Below the pieces are notes generated by a model. That model worked only from the letters and a program-made list of their open reading frames with translations. It made no database searches and was not told where the DNA came from. Position numbers and translations under genes: made by a program. From NCBI GenBank assembly GCA_934376945.1, contig CAKRPI010000064.1, positions 1-12,237 on the forward strand: a DNA stretch of 12,237 nt. The letters run 5' to 3'. Positions 6,073-12,237 of this stretch are shown here, one piece after another (within the stretch, counting starts at the first letter, position 1; each line of letters starts with the position of its first letter). The DNA comes from an uncultured Lachnospiraceae bacterium (GTDB lineage Bacteria > Bacillota > Clostridia > Lachnospirales > Lachnospiraceae).

Positions 6073-7048
6073 CGTTTTTCTCCTGACAAATCTGTTCTTC
6101 CATATGGTATGTAATGTTGTTGACTACATCATACACACTTCCCTGCATCGTACATCCTGCAGCGCGCACATGACCACCGCCGCCAAAATAGCTTGCAATT
6201 CTGGCTACATCGATATTTTCTCTTGAGCGGAGGCTTACTTTAAATTCCTGCGGCGCTGTTTCATAAAGGAAAATAGCAGCTTCCACACCAACGGTTCCCA
6301 TCAGTACCTGCACAATGCCGTCCAGATCAGAAGGTGTCACACCGTAAAACTCCATTTCTTTCTGCCGCACTGCACTGAAGATGATCTTTCCTTCCAGCAA
6401 AAGTACACTCTCAAGCAGTGCACGTCCCAGTATCTGATTTTGATGATACGTCTTGTCATAATACGTATCACTGATGATTTCACTGCAACGTACACCAAAA
6501 CGCATCAGCTTCGCAGCGACCTCCATTGTTTCAGGCGAGGTGCAGGAATGCCGAAAAGCTCCTGTGTCATGCACAATCCCCATATAAAGTGCCTCTGCGC
6601 TCTCAAATGTAATCTTATCCTCATCCAGCAGATTAAAAACAATTTCTGATGTTGAGCTTGCGTCCGGATAAATACAGTTCTGATCTGCAAATCCTGAATT
6701 ACTGATATGATGATCAATGCAGATTGAACGTTTTGCCGCATTCAGAAATTTTCTGCCTTCTCCAAGACGTTTTTCATCTGCACAGTCCAGGCTGAAGAAA
6801 AGATCATAGACCTTTTCTTCAGAATAATCATGGCAGATTTCATCTGTTCCGGAAATCATGCAGTAAGAATCCGGAATTTTTTCGAGATATACGGTAACCT
6901 GAATCTCCGGATAATTCTGTCTCAGATACCAAGCAAGCCCGACACACGAGCCAACTGCATCGCCGTCCGGACGAATATGTCCTGCGATTCCGACAGTTTT
7001 TACATTTTCAAGTTCTTTGTCAAGATTCAATGTCCGTTCTATCTTCAT
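6065..7048 (-). CDS. nrnA: DHH-family phosphoesterase, NrnA-like (nano-RNase / pAp phosphatase)
   Basis: NrnA proteins degrade 2-5 nt RNAs and dephosphorylate pAp to AMP, using manganese. The product is 327 residues. The DHH domain motifs are in order: HIRPDGDAVGS at 24-34, SLDCAD with the metal Asp at 88, CIDHHISN around 110-117 with DHH at 112-114, and HDTG at 160-163. The DHHA1 domain ends with GGGGHVRAAG at 289-298, which binds the substrate. Two close ATG codons exist. I chose the one at 7048 because GAGG lies 7 nt upstream, whereas the ATG at 7054 leaves only one base. The gene overlaps the rbfA end by 29 nt and the truB start by 8 nt. Its place between rbfA and truB is usual for Clostridia. 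Confidence 0.93.
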   Translation of the reverse strand: MKIERTLNLDKELENVKTVGIAGHIRPDGDAVGSCVGLAWYLRQNYPEIQVTVYLEKIPDSYCMISGTDEICHDYSEEKVYDLFFSLDCADEKRLGEGRKFLNAAKRSICIDHHISNSGFADQNCIYPDASSTSEIVFNLLDEDKITFESAEALYMGIVHDTGAFRHSCTSPETMEVAAKLMRFGVRCSEIISDTYYDKTYHQNQILGRALLESVLLLEGKIIFSAVRQKEMEFYGVTPSDLDGIVQVLMGTVGVEAAIFLYETAPQEFKVSLRSRENIDVARIASYFGGGGHVRAAGCTMQGSVYDVVNNITYHMEEQICQEKNGD

Positions 7049-7415
7049 TGTCATCCCTCTGTTCTGCTTTCACAACATCGTCAATCAGCTTCGTCATCGT
7101 TACACCATATTCAATAGACTGATCCAGAATAAAATGAATCTCCGGCGTGTTTCTCAGATTTACTGTGTGTGCAAGCTGACGCCGGATATATCCTTCCGCG
7201 CTCTTTAATCCTGCCAGCGTATCTGCTGCAGCTTTTTCACTCCCAAGTACAGAGATATATACCTTGCATGTTTTTAAATCAGGTGCAACCTCTACCGATA
7301 CCACAGAGGTCAGCGGCGCAATCCTGGGATCTTTTATTCCGTTCTGAATAATACTGGAAAGTTCTTTCTGAACCTCTCCGTTGATCCGCGTATTTTTAAT
7401 GCTGTTTTTTCTCAT
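7020..7415 (-). CDS. rbfA: 30S ribosome-binding factor A (RbfA)
   Basis: RbfA binds the 30S subunit and assists late maturation of the 16S rRNA 5' region; it is also linked to cold adaptation. The product is 131 residues. It shows the family start RINGEVQKELSSIIQNGIKD at 11-30, PRIAPLTSVVSVEV, the kinked helix region LKSAEGYIRRQL and the PEIHFILDQSIEYG strand. The type II KH fold is inferred from these motifs. The tail is short, acidic and poorly conserved, and it overlaps the nrnA start. AGAGGTGA lies before the ATG, and the gap to the infB stop is 13 nt. Being directly behind infB is its usual place. Confidence 0.97.
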   Translation of the reverse strand: MRKNSIKNTRINGEVQKELSSIIQNGIKDPRIAPLTSVVSVEVAPDLKTCKVYISVLGSEKAAADTLAGLKSAEGYIRRQLAHTVNLRNTPEIHFILDQSIEYGVTMTKLIDDVVKAEQRDDNEDRTDIES

Positions 7416-7428
7416 TCAGATTTCACCT

Positions 7429-10068
7429 CTATCTCGGAACTTCAACCATAATATACGCTTCTACGATATCGCCTTCCATAATGTCATTGAATTTTTCAAA
7501 TACAAGACCGCATTCGTAGCCGGTTTTAACTTCCTTCACATCATCCTTGAAACGCTTCAGAGAAGCGAGTGCTCCCTCGTAAATTTCTTTGCCTTCTCTT
7601 GAAATTCTCACCTTGCAGCCTCTCTGGAATACACCGTCAAGCACGTAAGAGCCCGCAATCGTACCGACTCCGGAAGCTTTAAATGTCTGGCGTACTTCAG
7701 CATGACCGATAACCTTCTCCTCATAAACCGGATCAAGCATTCCCTTCATTGCAGCTTCCACATCTGCAATGGCATCATAAATAACACGATACAGACGAAC
7801 ATCTACATTTTCGCGCTCTGCCGTTGCCTTCGCCGTTGCATCCGGGCGTACGTTGAAGCCGATGATGATCGCATTGGAAGTAGAAGCCAGGATAACATCG
7901 GACTCATTGATTGCGCCAACTCCGCCATGGATTACCTTAACAACGACCTCCTCATTGGAAAGCTTCAGAAGACTCTGTTTTACCGCCTCTACGGATCCCT
8001 GTACATCTGCCTTTACAATAACATTCAATTCTTTTAAGTTGCCTGCCTGAATCTGGGAGAACAGATCATCCAGTGACATTCTGGATTTTGTCTCCTCCAG
8101 CAAACGCTCTCTTCCTTCACGGATAAAGGTTTCGGCAAAGCTTCTGGCCTCTTTTTCATTGTCCATTGCTATGAAGATCTCACCTGCATTCGGAACATCG
8201 GAAAGTCCGAGAATCTCAACCGGAGTAGACGGACCTGCTTCCTTAACCCGGCGTCCCTTGTCATCCATCATCGCACGCACTTTTCCGTAGCATGCACCTG
8301 CCGCGATCGGATCTCCAACATGCAGCGTACCCTTCTGAACCAGAATGGTTGCAACCGGTCCTTTTCCTTTATCCAGCTCTGCCTCGATCACAAGACCTCT
8401 TGCACGGCGATTCGGATTTGCCTTCAGTTCTGCCACTTCCGCAGTCAGCAGGATCATCTCAAGGAGGTTATCGATACCTTCATGAGAATGTGCAGATACC
8501 GGCACACAGATTGTGTTTCCGCCCCAGTCCTCCGGAATCAGTCCCTGTTCGGAAAGTTCCTGCTTCACGCGGTCGATATTTGCGCTCGGCTTATCAATTT
8601 TGTTGATTGCCACGATAATCTCGATTCCGGCTGCTTTTGCATGGCTGATTGCCTCGATTGTCTGCGGCATGACACCATCGTCCGCTGCAACTACCAGAAT
8701 TGCAATATCCGTTGCAGTTGCACCTCTCATACGCATTGCCGTAAACGCTTCATGTCCCGGTGTATCCAGAAATGTGATCTTCTGTCCGTCAATCGAAACA
8801 ACGTATGCACCGATATGCTGTGTAATGCCGCCGGCCTCGCGATCGATCACGTGTGTATTTCGGATTGCATCAAGCAGAGATGTTTTACCGTGGTCTACGT
8901 GTCCCATTACGCAGACTACCGGAGGTCTTGGCACCAGACTGTCCTCATTTTCTGCATCCTCTTTCAGAAGTTCTTCGATCACATCGACTTTCACCTCTTT
9001 TTCACAGATACAGTTGAACTCCAGTGCAATCTCCTCTGCCTTTTCGAATTCAATTTCCTGATTTACGGTTACCATCGTGCCCTGCAAAAAGAGCTTCTTT
9101 ACCAGCTGGGCCGGCTGAACCTTCATCGCTTCAGCAAGTTCACTGATCGTAAGCTTTTCCGGGATTGTGATCGTACGAATGGTATCCTCCGGCTTTTCCT
9201 GTTTCTGTACCGGCGGTTTTACCGGTGCAGACTGCTTTCTTCCGTTCTTTGAAGACGGACGTCCGCTCTGATTCTTTTCCAGTCTTTCAAGCTTTTCGCC
9301 CTTTTCCACGCGGTTACGGTCGCCGCGTTCTGTTCTTTTTCTGCTTTCTTTTTCAAGTGGTTTGGACTCAACCGGTGCTTTCGGAACTCCTGCCGAACGA
9401 CCGCCCTGGCCGCCTCTTGCACCGCCGTCCTGGTATCTTCCGCCCTGGCCGCCTCTTGTGCCGCCGTCCTGGTATCTTCCGCCCTGGCCGCCTCTTGCTC
9501 CGCCATCCTGATAACGGCTTCCGTTTTGCGCACTTCTTTGCGCGCCTCCCTGATAACGGTTTCCACCGTCTCTGCGTTCGCCCTGACTGCGCTCACCCTG
9601 GCTCCGTCCATCTCTTCTCTCACCCTGATAACGGTTTGCGCCATCTCTGCGTTCGCCATTTGGGCGAGAAGAATTCTCTCTTCTCTCGCCGGTCGGTCTT
9701 ACCGGCGTTGCTGTCTTCTCCGTTGTTTTCAGCTCTGTACTATCTGCTGCTTCTGCCGGTTTTACCGGTGCATTTTTTTCCTGTACTTCTTCCGGCTTTA
9801 CCGGTGTCTTTGCAGCTTCTGCCGCCGGACTCTGTGTTTTATTTCCGGCCGGTCTTGCCGGTTTCGGTCTGGCTCCCGGTTTTACCATTCCTGTCTTGCT
9901 GTTCTGAGGACGGAACACCGCACTGATATTTTTCTTTTTCGGCTGCGTGCCTGCCTCAGTCCCTGTTTTGTTCTCTGCATCTGTCATCTGCACATCCTCC
10001 TTCATTTTTACCTCTTTGTTCTCTTTCCCTGTTTCCTTTGTAAGCTTATTCGTTCTGATTTCCGTCAT
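7429..10068 (-). CDS. infB: Translation initiation factor IF-2
   Basis: IF2 is the GTPase that brings fMet-tRNA to the 30S subunit and promotes subunit joining. The product is 879 residues from the first ATG. The N-terminal 295 residues are disordered and rich in Pro, Lys, Gly, Arg and Gln, with GERRDG repeats (127-176) and three [13 protein letters not shown] repeats (185-223). The IF2_N module lies at about 297-350. The G domain shows GHVDHGKT (389-396), DTPGH (435-439), NKID (489-492) and SAH (525-527). The domain II, III and C2 regions follow, including [20 protein letters not shown]. Three possible starts have ribosome binding sites: 10068 (GGAGG, 8 nt), 10005 (GAGG, 5 nt) and 9987 (AAGGAGG, 8 nt). 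I kept the longest because residues 4-20 resemble the usual IF2 N-terminus. It overlaps the ylxQ end by 23 nt. Confidence 0.97.
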   Translation of the reverse strand: MTEIRTNKLTKETGKENKEVKMKEDVQMTDAENKTGTEAGTQPKKKNISAVFRPQNSKTGMVKPGARPKPARPAGNKTQSPAAEAAKTPVKPEEVQEKNAPVKPAEAADSTELKTTEKTATPVRPTGERRENSSRPNGERRDGANRYQGERRDGRSQGERSQGERRDGGNRYQGGAQRSAQNGSRYQDGGARGGQGGRYQDGGTRGGQGGRYQDGGARGGQGGRSAGVPKAPVESKPLEKESRKRTERGDRNRVEKGEKLERLEKNQSGRPSSKNGRKQSAPVKPPVQKQEKPEDTIRTITIPEKLTISELAEAMKVQPAQLVKKLFLQGTMVTVNQEIEFEKAEEIALEFNCICEKEVKVDVIEELLKEDAENEDSLVPRPPVVCVMGHVDHGKTSLLDAIRNTHVIDREAGGITQHIGAYVVSIDGQKITFLDTPGHEAFTAMRMRGATATDIAILVVAADDGVMPQTIEAISHAKAAGIEIIVAINKIDKPSANIDRVKQELSEQGLIPEDWGGNTICVPVSAHSHEGIDNLLEMILLTAEVAELKANPNRRARGLVIEAELDKGKGPVATILVQKGTLHVGDPIAAGACYGKVRAMMDDKGRRVKEAGPSTPVEILGLSDVPNAGEIFIAMDNEKEARSFAETFIREGRERLLEETKSRMSLDDLFSQIQAGNLKELNVIVKADVQGSVEAVKQSLLKLSNEEVVVKVIHGGVGAINESDVILASTSNAIIIGFNVRPDATAKATAERENVDVRLYRVIYDAIADVEAAMKGMLDPVYEEKVIGHAEVRQTFKASGVGTIAGSYVLDGVFQRGCKVRISREGKEIYEGALASLKRFKDDVKEVKTGYECGLVFEKFNDIMEGDIVEAYIMVEVPR
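9400..9516 (-). repeat. Three 39-bp Gly/Arg repeats in infB
   Basis: Three consecutive 39-bp units (9478-9516, 9439-9477, 9400-9438) encode [26 protein letters not shown] and [13 protein letters not shown]. The second and third units, in gene order, differ at only a few bases. They form an RGG-like disordered segment of IF2. Confidence 0.92.
9541..9690 (-). repeat. Degenerate GERRDG-type repeats in infB
   Basis: The coding strand shows irregular units [36 protein letters not shown] and [11 protein letters not shown] at IF2 residues 127-176. The units are of unequal length, so this is a degenerate array directly before the regular 39-bp repeats. Confidence 0.8.
9996..10002 (-). promoter_or_regulatory. 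Internal infB ribosome binding site for a shorter IF2 form
   Basis: AAGGAGG lies 8 nt before the in-frame ATG at 9987 (IF2 residue 28). It is a better match than the site before the first ATG, and it may drive an 852-residue IF2 form. The site could also arise by chance in a Lys/Glu-rich coding segment. Confidence 0.55.
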
Positions 10069-10411
10069 TCCTACAGCCTCCGTCCAACACTGCCTGCGCT
10101 TCCTGAATTGCTTTTAGTTTCTTTATTACAGATTTTGCAAGTCCTTCCTCTGTTACCGCAAGCGACGCACGAAATTCACAGCCGATTGCAGCTCCAAGCG
10201 CTTCCTTCGTTCCGTAAATGCAGAAAGGGACTTCATAAAAGGAACACATATTTCGAAATTTCTTTTCTGTATTCCCGGAAGCCTCCGACGAAACGATCAC
10301 AAGATAAGCTTTTCCGGATTTTACGGCAGTTTCCGTCTGGAATTCTCCAGCAGCAATTCTGCCTGCTTTTTTTGCTATACTGATCAGCGACAATACGCTA
10401 TCTTTCTTCAA
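10046..10411 (-). CDS. ylxQ: YlxQ, L7Ae/L30e-family RNA-binding protein
   Basis: Members of this family resemble ribosomal protein L7Ae and bind kink-turn RNA; the cellular role of YlxQ is not settled. The product is about 121 residues. It shows [20 protein letters not shown] near the N-terminus, the [18 protein letters not shown] strand-turn-helix and [17 protein letters not shown], which fit the L30e fold. No ATG fits the start. I chose the TTG at 10411 with AAGGAG 10 nt upstream. A TTG at 10420 would give three extra residues but only one base of spacing. The start lies inside the end of rnpM (14-nt overlap), and the end overlaps the infB start by 23 nt, so all three are probably translated in a coupled way. 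This position between ylxR and infB is standard. Confidence 0.9.
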   Translation of the reverse strand: MKKDSVLSLISIAKKAGRIAAGEFQTETAVKSGKAYLVIVSSEASGNTEKKFRNMCSFYEVPFCIYGTKEALGAAIGCEFRASLAVTEEGLAKSVIKKLKAIQEAQAVLDGGCRNDGNQNE

Positions 10412-10679
10412 TCGATTCAATCTCCTTCTTCAGACTCTCATACGTCTCTTCCGGAATGTGTACTTTTAATGCACGCTCCAGCCCTTTGCTTTTCACTGCC
10501 TTTTCAAAACAGGCCATATTACGGCATACATATGCTCCACGCCCGTTTTTTCTGCCGGAGATGTCTGCAACTATTTCACCCTCCGTCGTTCTGAGAATCC
10601 GCAGCATTTCCTTTTTGCTCTTCATTTCCTGACATCCTGTGCATTTACGCAGCGGGATTTTTTTTACCGGCGCAGCCAT
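10398..10679 (-). CDS. rnpM: RNase P modulator RnpM (YlxR family)
   Basis: YlxR proteins are small basic RNA-binding proteins; in Bacillus subtilis the protein has been reported to bind RNase P RNA and modulate its activity. The product is 93 residues, the usual size. RKCTGCQEMKSKKEMLRI (11-28) carries the RxCxxC signature, and GRKNGRGAYVCRNMACFEKA (42-61) carries the second conserved block with Cys 52 and 57. The C-terminal helix is charged. GAGG lies 9 nt before the ATG, inside the last codons of nusA, and the gap to the nusA stop is only 4 nt. The neighbours nusA, ylxQ and infB are the standard ones. Confidence 0.95.
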   Translation of the reverse strand: MAAPVKKIPLRKCTGCQEMKSKKEMLRILRTTEGEIVADISGRKNGRGAYVCRNMACFEKAVKSKGLERALKVHIPEETYESLKKEIESIEER

Positions 10680-10683
10680 TTAC

Positions 10684-11892
10684 TTATTCCTCTTCTGGAA
10701 GCTCTGTCGTTGTTTCTTCATCAGAGAGCTCCAAGGTTTCATCTGCTGCAGCTTCCGTCTGCTTCTCTTCCGGCTCCTCAGAGGTCTCTCCGGACTCTCC
10801 AGCTTCTTCATCCTCGTAATAATCTTCCTCATATTCCAGAAGATCGCCGGATTCACGTGCCTGTGTCTCACTCTTAATATCAATCTTAAATCCGGTCAGG
10901 CGAGCCGCAAGTCTTGCATTCTGTCCTTCTTTTCCGATTGCAAGGGACAGCTGATAATCCGGAACAACCACTCTTGCCGTCTTTTCATCCGGATCTGCAA
11001 TAACGTAGATAACCTTTGCCGGGCTGAGCGCGTTTTCAATCAGAAGTGCCGGATTTTCATCCCAGTTAATGATATCAATCTTCTCACCGTTTAATTCCTC
11101 AACAACTGCATTGACACGTGCACCGTTTAAGCCAACGCACGCACCCACCGGATCAACATCCGGATCATTGGAATATACCGCAATCTTTGTACGGCTTCCG
11201 GCCTCTCTTGCGATACTCTTGATCTCAACGATACCGTCCCGTACCTCTGTAACCTCTTCCTCAAACAAACGCTTTACCAGTTCCGGATGCGTACGGGATA
11301 CAAGGATCTTCGGTCCCTTCGGCGTATCCTTTACTTCCAGTACGTATAATTTGATACGCTCTGTCGGGCGATATGTCTCACCCTTGATCATTTCTTCGCT
11401 TGACAGCATTGCATCCACTTTTCCAAGATTTATGCTGACATTTCTTCCGACATAGCGCTGCACCACACCGGTCACAACATCTTTTTCTTTCTCATAATAT
11501 TCGCTGAAAAGAACCTTGCGTTCTTCTTCACGGATTTTCTGCAAAATTACATTTTTTGCATTCTGTGTTGCAATACGTCCAAATTCCTTCGACTTAATAT
11601 CCACCCTCACCACATCGCCAAGCTCATATCTGGAATCCTTCATTCTTGCATTGGTCAGACTGATTTCTGCAAGTTCATCCTCTACATGGTCTACGACCTT
11701 TTTCTCTGCATAAATTTCGAATTCACAGGTCTGCGGATCAATGTTTACGATTACATTATTTGCCTCTGTCTTTCCATAATGATTTTTACATGCCTGCAGT
11801 AATGACTGCTTGATGGCATCCAGCAGTGTATCCTTGCTGATATTTTTTTCTTTTTCGAGCAGAGTCAGTGCCTCGAATAATTCGCTATTCAT
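10684..11892 (-). CDS. nusA: Transcription termination/antitermination factor NusA
   Basis: NusA binds RNA polymerase and nascent RNA and affects pausing, termination and rRNA transcription. The product is 402 residues. The polymerase-binding N-terminal domain covers about 1-125. The S1 domain covers about 135-200. KH1 (about 230-280) includes DPVGACVGLNGARVNAVVEE, and KH2 (about 300-345) includes SLAIGKEGQNARLAARL. It lacks the C-terminal acidic repeat domains of E. coli NusA, as in other Firmicutes, but has a tail of about 55 residues (348-402) that is mostly Glu, Asp, Ser and Thr. GGGAGG lies 8 nt before the ATG. rimP ends 33 nt upstream. Confidence 0.98.
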   Translation of the reverse strand: MNSELFEALTLLEKEKNISKDTLLDAIKQSLLQACKNHYGKTEANNVIVNIDPQTCEFEIYAEKKVVDHVEDELAEISLTNARMKDSRYELGDVVRVDIKSKEFGRIATQNAKNVILQKIREEERKVLFSEYYEKEKDVVTGVVQRYVGRNVSINLGKVDAMLSSEEMIKGETYRPTERIKLYVLEVKDTPKGPKILVSRTHPELVKRLFEEEVTEVRDGIVEIKSIAREAGSRTKIAVYSNDPDVDPVGACVGLNGARVNAVVEELNGEKIDIINWDENPALLIENALSPAKVIYVIADPDEKTARVVVPDYQLSLAIGKEGQNARLAARLTGFKIDIKSETQARESGDLLEYEEDYYEDEEAGESGETSEEPEEKQTEAAADETLELSDEETTTELPEEE

Positions 11893-11925
11893 GATTCTAT
11901 CCTCCCAGTATTTGCTTTACATTGA

Positions 11926-12237
11926 TCAGAAATCAAAGGACAGCCGGATCAACGCGATATCCGCACGTGCAATCTCAAGCAGCTCCTGATCTTCCATTTC
12001 AAGTACGATCTTTTCTTTGTCATAGTCCCGCAGGATACCGGTAAATTCCTTTTGATGGCTGATCGCCCGGAATGTCCGGACATCTACCTCCTCACCGATG
12101 CTTCTGGCAAAATCTTTCTCTTTTTTCAGCGGTCTTCCCAGTCCCGGGGAGCTCACCTCAAGCACATAGGCATCTTCAATAAAATCATGTTTATCCAGCA
12201 GATCGCTCAGCGCACGGCTGACAACCTCACAGTCATC
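11926..12237 (-). CDS. rimP: Ribosome maturation factor RimP (5' end outside window)
   Basis: RimP binds the free 30S subunit and supports its maturation. The last 103 residues are present; the frame is open to the window edge, so the first third or so is missing. Visible features are DDCEVVSRALSDLLD at the edge, then YVLEVSSPGL followed by GRPLKKEKDF, and the C-terminal SH3-like domain ending ALIRLSFDF. The residue after SSPGL is Gly, where the family usually has Asp or Glu. There is an internal GTG at 12165, but the conserved residues upstream show that it is not the start. rimP before nusA is the standard order. Confidence 0.96.
   Translation of the reverse strand, partial: DDCEVVSRALSDLLDKHDFIEDAYVLEVSSPGLGRPLKKEKDFARSIGEEVDVRTFRAISHQKEFTGILRDYDKEKIVLEMEDQELLEIARADIALIRLSFDF

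Noticed and set aside
8320..9252. Plus-strand 310-codon open frame antisense to infB
   Set aside because: It lies over the IF2 GTPase region, whose motifs are intact on the minus strand; the antisense translation has no family features.

Overview
The window holds a minus-strand translation and RNA-metabolism gene cluster of the Clostridia type. In transcription order (high to low coordinates) it reads rimP (cut by the window edge), nusA, rnpM (ylxR), ylxQ, infB, rbfA, nrnA, truB, ribF, rpsO, pnp. After a strong terminator comes an unrelated surface lipoprotein gene that runs off the other edge. The gene order, moderate GC content, strong Shine-Dalgarno sites, an IF2 with a long Arg/Gly-rich N-terminus and a NusA ending in an acidic tail all suggest a Lachnospiraceae-like gut Firmicute. 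This is an inference from gene content; I cannot name a genus.

From 12237 to 4186 the genes are tightly packed, with gaps of 33 nt or less and several overlaps (rnpM/ylxQ, ylxQ/infB, rbfA/nrnA, nrnA/truB). This looks like one polycistronic unit with translational coupling. It covers 30S maturation (RimP, RbfA), transcription elongation and antitermination (NusA), RNase P modulation (RnpM), a K-turn-binding-type protein (YlxQ), initiation (IF2), nano-RNA/pAp turnover (NrnA), tRNA pseudouridylation (TruB) and flavin cofactor synthesis (RibF).

Between ribF and rpsO there is a near-consensus sigma-A promoter with an extended -10 element. It is followed by an approximately 85-nt structured leader that resembles a ribosomal-protein S15 autoregulatory leader. 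rpsO and pnp are separated by a GC-rich hairpin without a good U-tract and then by a long hairpin of about 35 bp just upstream of the pnp ribosome binding site. The second hairpin resembles in layout the RNase III-processed pnp leader of Escherichia coli. A strong rho-independent terminator with a GAAA loop ends the cluster after pnp.

The last 1317 bases encode the first 439 residues of a lipoprotein. It has a GTG start, a lipobox Cys at residue 22, acidic Thr/Glu/Ser repeats, five 18-residue QTEKQ-type repeats, two tandem bacterial SH3 domains and a second Thr/Glu repeat block that includes a perfect 72-bp tandem duplication. The most interesting non-coding signals are the pnp and rpsO leaders. 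The most interesting protein signals are the repeat-rich lipoprotein and the IF2 N-terminus with nested ribosome binding sites. I saw no CRISPR array, mobile element, tRNA or rRNA, and no stretch over 300 bases lacks a gene.
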